Shown: positions 1 through 18,953 of the stretch, piece after piece
Layout of the letters: the number at the start of each line of letters is the position of its first letter
Numbering within the stretch: position 1 is the stretch's first letter
Source: Brachyhypopomus gauderio
Lineage: Eukaryota; Chordata; Actinopteri; Gymnotiformes; Hypopomidae
DNA length: 64,000 nucleotides
Direction: 5' to 3'
Assembly: GCF_052324685.1 (NCBI RefSeq)
Contig: NC_135228.1
Coordinates: 10,690,886 to 10,754,885 of the forward strand
The notes under the pieces: generated by a model
The model's input: only the letters and a program-made list of their open reading frames with translations
Database searches by the model: none
Told to the model about the DNA's origin: nothing
Position numbers and translations under genes: made by a program

Positions 1-1250
1 GAGTGTGGCCTGCGTTTTGACTGTTCTCTGCGACGATGTCCCCGTTCCACGGTCCTATATCCATGCCGCTCCTTCATACGATTGCATAGACCGAACGCCT
101 TCAGAGGGAAGGGCATTACGACTTTCCTGACAGCTGTACCCTATGGGAAAACTCAGGAAGACGTTCCTGTAATACCTATATAAATAACCAGGACTCTGTG
201 TGTTCCTTTCTTCTCATAGACAAACATGCTACTTCATTCTCAGTGATATTGTCATGATGTTGGGTGTTTGACAGTAGAATTACTAGCTTGTCTAAATACT
301 GTTAGTTTCTTTGTTGTTTTTCACCCTGAGTATGTCATGCACGATGTACTACAGTGAAACGAGCATGGGTGAAAGGTTATATAGCAAAGCCAAAGAACAT
401 TAGTATAAGATAACTAGCTTGATTTGAGTGAGCTCATTTTCCAACATCAGTTTTGTTTATTTTCCTCCATTTTATGTGCAAATGTGACGGCACTGAACAA
501 ATTAAATGAATCTCCTCGTCACTTTTACATTTGTAGGTAGTCGGTCAGTGTTTACTAGAAGGCCATGCTTGCTATGTCTGCTACAGCGTTGTTATACTGT
601 TAGAAGCGAGGGCGTGTTCCTTTATTCAACCCCCACCTCCTGTGCTTTTTACCTGAGTATGGACCACGCATATGTAGTTATAGACCTGATCCCATGTAAT
701 CTGGGTGAAGGGTATGGAGCATCTGTCTGTAAGGAAGAAATGATCAACAACTTATGACCCCCTTGTGGGGCTTCACGTATTGTTTTGTTTGTTTGTTTTA
801 ATGTGTCCTGGAGCAACACAATATAAGCACTAGAGTAGCAGAAGTATACTTTTAGGCTATCATAAGCACTAAGTTATTTTATCATTATTCAGCAAAAAAA
901 AAAAAAAGAAGCAAACATGTTCATATATACAGTATGTGAAGATTTCAGGAGATTGGGCCGGAACGTGCGTCTGAATGTGCATCTCTTACACAGGTCATTG
1001 TGAAATCTCCAACAGAAAATGCCTTCATGCCCACTCAGCTGGTCTGAGTGAGCAGCTCCTTGAGTTCATGGTAGTGGTTATGGACCAATACTGTGGTGTG
1101 TGTGTGTGGGTGATATTTGTTTTATTGTTGTGTCTTTATTTTTGTTTGTTTTGTATGTTCCTCCAGAAGTCTGTTGTCAGTTGTCATTGTCACAGGGGTG
1201 ATGAACAGTAGTTACTGATTTTGGCTGACAATAAAATCTTATCCAGATAT
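1..1250 (+). other. Probable 3' UTR of an upstream gene
   Basis: This AT-rich stretch has no convincing coding exon; its open frames are short and resemble no protein I recognise. It ends with a canonical AATAAA at 1230-1235, followed within about 30 bases by T-rich sequence. That pattern fits the distal 3' UTR of a + strand gene whose coding exons lie left of the window. The gene cannot be identified from this sequence. The alternative is plain intergenic DNA with a chance AATAAA. Confidence 0.4.
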
Positions 1251-1649
1251 CTTGGATTTCTCGTTTTTTTTTATCCTATCCATTAATGACATCCACTGTA
1301 CACACAAGTGAATGTAGTGCAACAGGTTGTAAACATAATACAACGATAAAAATGCACGAGACATCAAACGTAAAGCAAGGAGCAAGTGTAAGAGGAACAA
1401 TAACTACCACAATGCACAACACCAGCCAACATTAAAACAGGAGCAGATAACAGACCAGTGTGGAATGTAGTGAAGCACGTTATAACTGGCGCACGCACGA
1501 GCACAGCCGAGAACGCGTTACTTCAAACGGTGCGTCTTGCTGTGGCCCGTGACATAGACGATGATGCACTTGTTAACACCAAATTTAATTCTACTGAGGG
1601 TAAAAAAACATCAGTGCCAAAAGCGAAAAGTCGCAGACTAAAATAATGC

Positions 1650-2264
1650 ATGTAATTGCACGTTCAAGGGCCGCGCGCTCCCGCGCGGTCACGAGCAATT
1701 CGTTTTAACGTAGGTGTGGGAACATTGCACGACGTCGGCGTTATTAGCGCGAGCCCGAGCTGCTGCGCGCGTGCGGCGGCGGCGGACTGGAGTGACGCAA
1801 TTCGGATGTGCTGTGCGCGCGACTCCACCCAACGGCGCGAGCAGAAAACAAGTTACAACGCAGGTTGAACATGGCGTCCGCGGTACTCTCGTGAAGTCGA
1901 AGTTCGGTCAACATTTTTAAAAGGAAAAAAAGCATGTAAACGCACATTCGACGTTTATTTAAATATTTTTGGGACTTTATTTAGACAAAAAAGATACCAG
2001 TTGGCGTAAATAAGGAAGCCATGGTAATTCACGGCGGTGTTGTACTTTAAAGTTGAAGAGTTTTGTGGTGAGGCGCAGCTAGCTCGTTAGCTAGCTCGCT
2101 ACCCAGTGAGGCAGCTCGTTGGCTGGCCGGGGCGGTTCGTATCACTTTAACTCGCCAACACAGCCACCGTGGGAGAGTTAAACGCGTTCGGGACGCTTCG
2201 ACGAGGAGGAAAAAGAAACTTTATCCACTAGTCGTTAGTCTCGGTAGTTCTCGGACGCGTGAAG
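1650..2264 (+). promoter_or_regulatory. stk26: CpG-rich promoter and 5' UTR of stk26
   Basis: GC content and CpG density rise sharply here compared with the AT-rich DNA on both sides, notably at 1670-1850 and 2090-2270. No TATA box precedes the gene, which fits a CpG-island promoter of a broadly expressed kinase. The 5' UTR probably starts around 1860-2100. Short upstream ATGs occur at 1870 and 2020, each followed quickly by a stop. The transcription start cannot be fixed by eye. Confidence 0.55.
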
Positions 2265-11093
<8,829 letters not shown>

Positions 11094-11194
11094 TCTGGTG
11101 TGGAATTGGAACAGCACATGCGACTAAGGAGCTGGATGACTGAACGATTCATCAGGCTCCTACAATCTCAGCTCTTCCTGTTCACTCAACATTA

Positions 11195-11228
<34 letters not shown>

Positions 11229-12830
11229 CTCCCACCATACTGGGATGGGAAGAACCTTGGGTTACCCACACTCGATCATAACCAAAAGGAATTTCCTTTT
11301 TCCCAAAGATATAAATATATGTTTGTGTAATTGTATTTATATAATTTTGCCATGTGCTTTTGTTTTAGCCTTCAGCTGGTGCCCAGTAACATTCGTTATT
11401 TTAGACTATTTTACATGGAGAGGTTTTGAGTCACAGACATCCTCACTGATTTTGTTGAGCGTTGCACATGTCCGTTCACGTTATTCCTTTATTTTAGGCT
11501 TCTGTCCGTCATATTTATGTGTGGGAGGTTGATCTCTCTCTCTCTCTCTCTCTCTGTCTCCCCTTGCAGAAATGATGGGAGGATTTGTAATACATTCTAC
11601 ACACTGTTACTTGTAGCATTATAGAACTGCTGTATTGGAAAACCTTCATATCACCTAATAAACAAAACCATAGAAATACCTCAGTTAGATTAAGCAATCA
11701 AATGAAAGAAGACGAATAGCAGCCCTAACTAAACTAGTTCAAGATTTTATTTTTTTATCTTCTGTGCACTTAGCACATTAAGTCGAGTTATGGGAACGGG
11801 ATTATGGGAGAGGGATTTTGCTGTGCAAAAGATGCTTCCATTTTTGACAGGAAAGAACAAAGATACGTTTATTTTGTACTCTGAAATTGGCAGTATAAAA
11901 CAATTTTATTCCCCGTGATTAAAAAAAAGAGAATAATTTTCCCTTTTGTCCCAGCTGTGGGACTGTTGCTGTCATAGGAGTAGTTGACTTTTGTCCGTAA
12001 ATCTCGTGTCCCTTCTTTGTGCTGTCCATTTTTGTACCGTCTTGCAGGTCCTGAGCTGATATTTTATTACGATCTAAGAGCTGTGGGAGATGTACTGTAC
12101 TTCTGAAGGAAACGCACTGCACTCACTTTCTACTGTGCGGGGCAGTTTTACTCTCTGCACACATTCCACTTCCTTTGAGTAGATCTCGGGGAAGGAGGCA
12201 CTTGTTCGGCCGGCAGAGGGACGTCCATGCGGAAACCCACACAGTTAAAGAAACCACACGCTAGTGACATCTGTGCTCCACACAAGCAGCAGCATAGACA
12301 TTTGGATAGATTTCAGGCTTTTAAAAATGGGAATGTTTTCTTTGGGTTAGGGGTTTTGTTCATTTTGATTTCATATTATGTCACAGAAGGTTCTCTACAA
12401 AGAGGGATCATTTTTCCGCCAAGATTTTGCATAAAGATTAGGGTGCCATCACTGGTATGGTGGTGAAGTCATCAGTGCTCCTCTTGGCTGGGAGATACTA
12501 TGCCAACATCCCGTTGTGCCTAAAGTTCAATTCTGTATGTATAACTAATTGTCATTATATCCTCAAAAAACCTTCAAATGATGTCAGATGTTGCCAGATT
12601 GTCTGAAGTTTGAGAGCAATAAGGTGTTTGGTAGAATTTTTTTATATTTCTTTACAGATATGTAGATATAAAACTAGGTTTTGTAAATTTTTCTCTAAGC
12701 TTTTGTAAATGTTACGGAAATTGCTATGAAAAAGCTGTAACATATCTATAGGCCTTTTTTCTTTAGCTTGAACTGTTACAAATTACTTTTTGGTTTGGTT
12801 TGACAATAAAGATGTAAATTATGACTGAAT
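11094..12830 (+). other. stk26: 3' UTR of stk26
   Basis: The stretch after the stop codon is AT-rich and non-coding. It contains a (CA)n run at about 11198-11226 and a (CT)n run at 11530-11554. A canonical AATAAA at 12805-12810 is the best candidate for the polyadenylation signal. Confidence 0.65.
12805..12810 (+). promoter_or_regulatory. stk26: Polyadenylation signal AATAAA, stk26
   Basis: Canonical hexamer in the AT-rich region 1.7 kb after the stk26 stop, followed by a TTTGTTTGGTTTTT-type U/GU-rich stretch as expected downstream of a cleavage site. Confidence 0.6.
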
Positions 12831-13024
12831 TTGTTTGGTTTTTAAGAAGCCCATTTAAAGAGTTGTACTCAACTTTATAGAGCATTAATTGCCTTTTTAT
12901 GGTTTTGGCTTTAGTCCTGTCCAGTGCTAGACGATTCGATCACATTAGTCGTACTCTCAGCATTGCACTGCAAATTAAATATCAGTTAAGTATCAAATAG
13001 ATTTAAAGATTTTTAACTTTTCTG

Positions 13025-13702
13025 TTGACATATGAAGTGCTAAATGGTCTGGCCCCAAAATATCTTGAGTGAACTCACTGCATGCCATAACTCATCTCGC
13101 CTACTACGCTCTCAAAATGCAGGATTCCTCTTCCTAAAATGAGCAAGACTAGCCAGAGGTAGATCCTTCTTTAAATCCCCTGAGTTATGGAATAGTCTTC
13201 CAGTTTGTGATGTAGATTTGGGTGGAACGCAATGGCTGAGTGAGGCTATGACTTGTGGTCCTATTCGCGCGTTCCCTTTAGTTACGCTGCTATAGATAAG
13301 ACTGCCGGAGCTACATGATAATCACAGACGTCCTAAATATATAGATGGTTCATTTGATCTTCATCTCTGCATAAAACGATGCCACGAAGCACGTAGATGT
13401 TCCAGTTTGTCAGAGGAAGCGCCAACGCCGACACCTCACAAGCTGTCCATGCACCCTGGCCCCGCTAAAACACCCGAGACCCACATCTACACTGGAGGAA
13501 CTGCTCCGTCTAGAAATGGAGCTATAATCATGGACTACTGCTAGTTGGCCCACCCAAAGGATGGGATCCCTTTTGAGTCTTGGTCCTCCCAAGTTTTCTT
13601 CCTAATCCCCCCCTAGGGGGGGTTTCCTTGCTACTGTCACCCCGGTTTGCTCATTAGGGACATATGTTGTAAAAAGCACTATATAAATAAATTTGACTTT
13701 GA
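13025..13702 (+). mobile_element. Truncated non-LTR retrotransposon (3' end of reverse transcriptase ORF and tail)
   Basis: Conceptual + strand translation near 13040 gives LNGLAPKYL, and near 13150-13200 gives fragments ending in SPELWNSLP. Both are typical of the C-terminal end of L2/CR1-like reverse transcriptase ORFs. The frame carries stops and shifts. The copy ends in the teleost-typical 3' tail GCACTATATAAATAAATTTG at about 13676-13695. It is 5'-truncated, as is usual for LINEs. The clade assignment is from memory of family motifs. Confidence 0.7.
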
Positions 13703-14880
13703 TGCACTAGCTATCCGTTTATATTCAGTTTGTGAGATGTCAAAGAGACTATTATTTTTTTCATTGCAATATGAAAAATACCCAGTGTTTCTGTATCAAA
13801 GCCAACTTAATACGTTCTTGAAGTGTCTGAAAAACTACAAATCTCTCTGGAGGACTTCCAGCGGGAACTCCACTGTCCTGTTGGGAAGAGTGGGCATGAC
13901 AAACTCATGATCGCATCTCTAAGACCACGAATTAAACTCTGATTAACGTAGTTATAAATTATAGTGAGCACCTGTCAAAAAATATTGTTCAAAAATGTCC
14001 ACATAAAGATTGATCAAAGTGCTTGTGCTTGGAGCTGGGTTTGCAAATACTAGTGCAGCTGAAGGTGTTTATTCTGGTGTTGCCCTGGGGATAGAAACTA
14101 TTCCATCGTCAGACGGTAACCGTGACCGCTAACAGGAAGCTGGACTTCAGCCAATACGCTCTGGTCTTTTACCTGTTTGGACTTTGACCACTGTAGTACT
14201 GATATTTTAAGATCTGTATTTATTTTCCCTCATGTATTACATTTTATTTTGTGCTGAAAATGTATTATTTATGTGTATTAATTATGGATTAATGTTCATG
14301 CTTATGTGTGAGTGGGCCTCTGTCCTAGCATTTTCAGGGGAGTGCACCCTGGTATACCTTTCACCGTGCTGGAACAGTGATAACCCATTTATACCCCTTG
14401 ATATAAGCAATAACAACCTGTCTATCATTTGTGTCATTTTGTAACCAACTGATTTTTCTTTGTCTCCGATTACCAATGAAGGTTGACAACACCCGCCTTT
14501 AAAAGTTTACGTCTGAAGTGCCGGCTCCTTTAGACTGAATGAACACATGGTCCCTGCCTGGAGTGCTGGTCTTCCATCAAAGGTCAGTGGCGTGTATGAG
14601 GTACCTGAAGGTGACACCCCACCCAGCACACCGGCAGCCAGGTGGGTGATCAACTCCATCACTGGCTGTTTGAGGCCAGATCCCAAACGTGTCTGATTTA
14701 CACACCAATTTGAGCAGCTGAGACATTTAAACTTTATTTGTAAAAACTTTTAAAAGTCTCTCAAAATTGTAAGTAAGAGCAAGTAAATGTATTTAAATTT
14801 AAATATTTAATTCATATGTCTGTTTTATATATATGTTTCTTTCATTTGTCTGAATGTCAAGTTCACTGTCATGTCACTGC
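13703..14880. other. Intergenic, no gene seen
   Basis: AT-rich sequence with short open frames only. No recognised protein, RNA gene or clear repeat was seen. Confidence 0.5.
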
Positions 14881-14891
14881 TTAGAGCTATC

Positions 14892-14984
14892 ATGTAGTTA
14901 GGGGGTACAGCTCCTACATAATGTAGTTAGGGGGTACAGCTCCTACATAATGTAGTTAGGGGGTACAGCTCCTCTACATAATAC
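14892..14984. repeat. 29-bp tandem repeat, three copies
   Basis: Three nearly perfect copies of a unit that includes TGTAGTTAGGGGGTACAGCT, followed by CCTACATAA. The third copy has an extra CT. The unit begins and ends with partly complementary GTAG/CTAC. Confidence 0.9.
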
Positions 14985-15590
14985 AGCAAGTGACAAATAA
15001 AACTAGATTACAGAAGTGCACAGTGGTGTTCATATAAATCACTCAGGACCAGACAAAGTTTTTCATGATGGGATTAATTATTACCTGGCATCCCCATTGC
15101 TGGTGAAGCTTTTGTCTCCAATAAGAACCTTCCCTGAAATCTGTACCCTACAGAAGGATGTAAATGATACATCTGGCCGGAATGAGCATCATATATTAAA
15201 CTCACATCCTCTCCACAAACTCAAACACAGGAAACAAACACGACACTATTTAAAAGGCTGGACAGTCTGGGTTGTTCCTCATCGTTGTTCCTAATCAATT
15301 TTGAAATTCTTGCCCTGAGGTTTCAACTCTCCCTTCAATCCATCCAGCCACTTAGTACTGCGTTTGACAGATGGCGTTAGCAGCAACCTTCAGCACCTGG
15401 TCAGGTGGATTTGGAAGAGTGTTATTGATTGTATTGGGGTCTTAAGGTAGAATGGCTTGGCCTGCCCGATCTCAGACACCAGGAGATCTTCCTACCCAGC
15501 CCCTATTCCCATGTCGCCCATGGGCCATTCATATTTACCATCCGAGTTACGCACATGCAGTTCACCAGCCCCAGCACTCACCTCTTCTGG
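14985..15590. other. Intergenic, no gene seen
   Basis: No supported coding exon or RNA gene. The right end grades into the retroelement-like segment that follows. Confidence 0.45.
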
Positions 15591-15593
15591 GTC

Positions 15594-16006
15594 CTAGTGC
15601 CACCTGGTTTTGCCCTCATTTTGGTCATAACAGGTTGCTGGAAAGTTGTCACCTGCTCTTCCTAAAGCCACAGCCACTGAGTTCTCTGTCACGTGATTCC
15701 ACTTAGTCCACTGCATCCTGTGCCTCCCACTTTCTGCACATTCGTACCTTAATGCCCAGGAGACCTTAATGTGGCTTGATTCTGTTGCACAAGTGCATAC
15801 ACTCTTCACTCTGAGACAGGCTTCTCCCGCCTCTCTCCAAGGGTGCACTGTGCTATCTGATGAACATTCAGGCCACGTGGGGTTTCATGAACCTTTCTGC
15901 ACGCACATTTGTTTCTTGGCATTGATTCAATTCCACTTGTTGTCAACAGGGTTCCTTCCTCTTGGGCTCCCCCGGGGGTACATTCTTCTACAGCAGAGGT
16001 GTCCAA
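15594..16006 (-). mobile_element. Degenerate retroelement fragment with a zinc-finger-like motif
   Basis: On the minus strand, around 15850-15910, the translation contains CACRKVHETPRGLNVHQIAQ followed by Cys. This resembles the Cys/His finger (pattern C-x-C, PRGL, H, C) near the N-terminus of fish non-LTR retrotransposon proteins that carry a restriction-like endonuclease. Downstream the frame is broken. I see no reverse transcriptase domain nearby, so this is a small relic. A similar class of element is represented at 61.1-61.7 kb. Confidence 0.45.
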
Positions 16007-16302
16007 ACTTTTTGCAATGAGGGCCAGATCTGGTAAAGTGAAACTGTGTGGGGGCCTACCGTTACCTAATTTATGCTAATTATCTCATTTATATTATAAT
16101 GAATAAAGGGGAGCTGCTTTTTTTTGCGTGGGACGGGGCGGGGGGAACGTTGAGTCGAGGTCTACGAGGTCAATTGTACCAGGTCTACTGCCATCTTCTG
16201 GTGAGATATATAATAGCGGGTATTTTATTTAGAGAATAGCGGGTGTTGGCTGGCCGCATATTACTGTTTTAAGGCTGCGGGTGGGTGGAAGTTTGAACTG
16301 TG
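15994..16302. mobile_element. hAT-like MITE
   Basis: The left end CAGAGGTGTCCAAAC is a well-known hAT-type terminal repeat in vertebrate MITEs. The right end GTTTGAACTGTG is a degenerate reverse complement of it. The interior is short and non-coding. No clear 8-bp target duplication could be read, so the exact borders are uncertain. Confidence 0.5.
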
Positions 16303-16781
16303 CACATGCCTGTTCTGAAGCATTCCGTAGCTGCTTTGAATTCTTGTTTACAGAAGCAGCAGGTTGGATTGATAACCCTCCCTACACACTGCCATCTTTC
16401 TGAGCTGTCTAAATGTTTTTTTCCTCATTCCTTCATGCTACCATTAAACCCTCACACTCTAAATGATCTGAGAACAACTGGGTAAAAGTATTGGTTCAAA
16501 TAAACCCCGATTAATTTCGAAGACTGTAGAAATTGATACATTTAAATCTTGCTTATTTAATGAAAGCCATTTAAAATGGCATGAGACTGAAGTACAACCA
16601 AAAGAAGCATTGTAGTGGGTACCAGGAGGGCAGATCTTCTGGGCTTTACAAAGGTAGCAGTCTCAGTGGTGTTTGGTGTATGGTGTATCTCACAAGATAC
16701 CTGATGAAAACATTGTTGAGCATCTATTACACCACAAAACACCATAACATCAACTCCAGCTATAGGTGAAATTACCATTGC

Positions 16782-16818
<37 letters not shown>

Positions 16819-16960
16819 GACGCTGATGGTGTAGTTACAGTGCTACCTACAACATCTGGGCTATATTAAGCAGTAAGTCAGTAGTCATTTCTTGAAATTG
16901 ATGTTGGAAACAGGACAAATGGACAAGTGTAAGAATCTGAGGAACTTTTTAAGGGTCTTA
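16303..16960. other. Repeat-derived intergenic DNA with (ATT)n run
   Basis: No gene was seen. An (ATT)n microsatellite occupies about 16780-16819. The flanking sequence may be further decayed transposon DNA, but I cannot assign it. Confidence 0.5.
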
Positions 16961-17622
16961 TTGTGACTGACAACGGTTCGAACATGCAATAGGTAGTACC
17001 TACAAAAAGTGGTTCAACTGTGAACTGAGATAAGGGTGGATGAGGTTCATTGAAGATTCACTGTAGTCTGATCCCACAGCAGACCTACTGATGAACCTCA
17101 GCTTGGTGCATATGGGTCTGTGTAGCCACATTACCAGTCAGAGTTCCTGTGCTGAATCTGATCCATTTCAACGGGTACGTGAGCATCGGAATTGAATCAC
17201 AGAGCAACAGAAGGTGGTGATGTGGATGGCCAGGGACATCACTTACTAGAGGAAGAAATGATACCAGGATGCACGACGGCAAAAAGGCACGCTGGCAGAG
17301 CGTGAAGCTCTTAGCAAAGTTCTGATAAGAGACCTTGGGGCAGTCATGGCCTGGTGGTAGGGAACTGGTCTTGTAACCGGAGGGTCGTAGGTTCAATTCC
17401 CAGACCTGAGGCCATGACTGAGGTGCCCTTGAGCAAGGCACCTAACCCCAACTGCTCCCCGGGCGCTGGGCTAGGGCTGCCCACCGCTCTGGGCACGTGT
17501 GATCCACAGAATCAGAATCAGAATCATGTATGTTGCACATACAAGGAATTTTTCTTGGTGTTGGCCCACAAGTAAGACTTGACACATATTTAGACGACAA
17601 AAACGACAGCCCCCTAGTAATC

Positions 17623-17673
<51 letters not shown>

Positions 17674-18050
17674 CTAATTTCACAGATGGGTAAATGCGGA
17701 GGACAAATTTCGATTGGGGTGTAAATTCACAATTGACAAAATATGGCACATTTCATTTCATTTCATTTCATCTTTGTATTCATTATAGATAGATGCATTC
17801 ATGATTGATAGATGTTAGTTTAACACATGCCACATACCTTGACATTGCTGCAGACCAAGTGAACATTACTGTGGTCTCTTTCAGCAGGACAGTGCACTCT
17901 GCCATGTAGCAAAAACTGCTCAACAGTAATTTGAGGAACATGACAGAGTTCAGGGTGTCAACTTCCTCCAAATTCCTCAGATCTGAATCCAGTTGCATGT
18001 CTGTGGGGATGTGCTAGAAATTCCCATCCACAAAGGCCACATCAACTTTA
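16960..18050 (+). pseudogene. Tc1/mariner-like transposase relic, split by a SINE
   Basis: Segments at about 17040-17340 and 17793-18050 follow, in order and on one strand, the transposase body of a common teleost Tc1-like family. The first part covers the region up to ACCTTGG. The second resumes near ATGCATTCATG and continues through the conserved part encoding the 'QQD' and 'NSPDLNP' type motifs. Stops and frameshifts are frequent, so it is inactive. The two parts are separated by about 450 bases of SINE and microsatellite. Family identity rests on remembered nucleotide similarity. Confidence 0.6.
17337..17790 (+). mobile_element. tRNA-derived SINE inserted in the Tc1-like relic
   Basis: The head has a box A-like TGGCCTGGTGG (17347-17357) and a box B-like GTTCAATTCC (17391-17400), 34 bases apart as in tRNA-derived pol III promoters. 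The body contains GCCCTTGAGCAAGGCACC, standard in teleost SINEs. The 3' part contains GATGGGTAAATGCGGAGGAC and ends in a TTTCA pentamer repeat (about 17750-17771). A segment with CAGAATCAGAATCA and a (GT)n run (17627-17672) lies inside, probably a second insertion or expansion. Confidence 0.7.
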
Positions 18051-18943
18051 CTTTGATTGTGCTTGTGCACTATTGCTGGCTATGCACCAAACATTTCATG
18101 TTACTTCACTGTTTAGTGACATTTCCAGTGTCCGAGAGTTTTGCTAGAGTTGCACTCCCATTGTCGTCTGGCGTAAAGTGGTCAGCATATCTGTCTTGCA
18201 TCTGTCTTTTTTCGCATCCTGGGCCTGATTCAACCGTGTTTAATGCTATCGTGACTTTTTAACAACTAACACGACATTGTCGACAACCAATAGGAGTTCT
18301 CGCCACAGCACCACGCAGGAAGCAGCCTGGGGTTACAGGAACATCTCTGGTGGCCCAGATGACAGACGTGGAGGAAACCGCAGCTCTTGTGTTTTTCATT
18401 TTGCTTTTCTTTCTAAACAAACCTCTGCACACGCAAAGGCGACTGAGGCCAAATGCTGCTTCTGTTTCTCCTCTATTACATTTCCAACAGGAGCTCAGAA
18501 CGAATCCTTGGAAATAATGATGCCCGGACGTTGCGAAATCTTTGTGACTAAAAACACTAATGAAATGCTCAAAACCTTTATTCACTTGCACATCATCTAT
18601 AAACGCTCATAGGCACAAAAAACGAGTCGCCAATACGAATTATTATTATGTTCCTTTGTGCAATCGAAGAATTGCACAGCTAAGCAGATTCCGTTTATGT
18701 TCTCATCACGTCTATTAATTCACTAAAGATGAGAATTAACGTGTGCAACAGTGAAGAATTGCGTTGTGAGAAACTTTAGTAGAAACTTTAGAAAGTAGCT
18801 TTTCTCACATGCTCAGGTTTCTCAGTTGCAAATCGCCTTGACTGCCATTTCAGAAGAATTTTTTGTAGGATGGAGACAAACAAAATATGTTGAAAATGGA
18901 CATTACATACGTAACTTATTTTAGTACTTGATATTTGATCATG
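18051..18943. other. Intergenic, no gene seen
   Basis: No supported feature. This is the left flank of the foldback element. Confidence 0.5.
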
Positions 18944-18944
18944 T

Positions 18945-18953
18945 GGTTTGTAT
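18945..18953 (+). repeat. Target-site duplication, left copy
   Basis: GGTTTGTAT immediately outside the left end of the foldback element; identical to 21958-21966. Confidence 0.8.

Noticed and set aside
17337..17410. Possible tRNA gene
   Set aside because: Box A and box B-like elements are present, but no full cloverleaf could be folded by eye, and the downstream body is that of a SINE.
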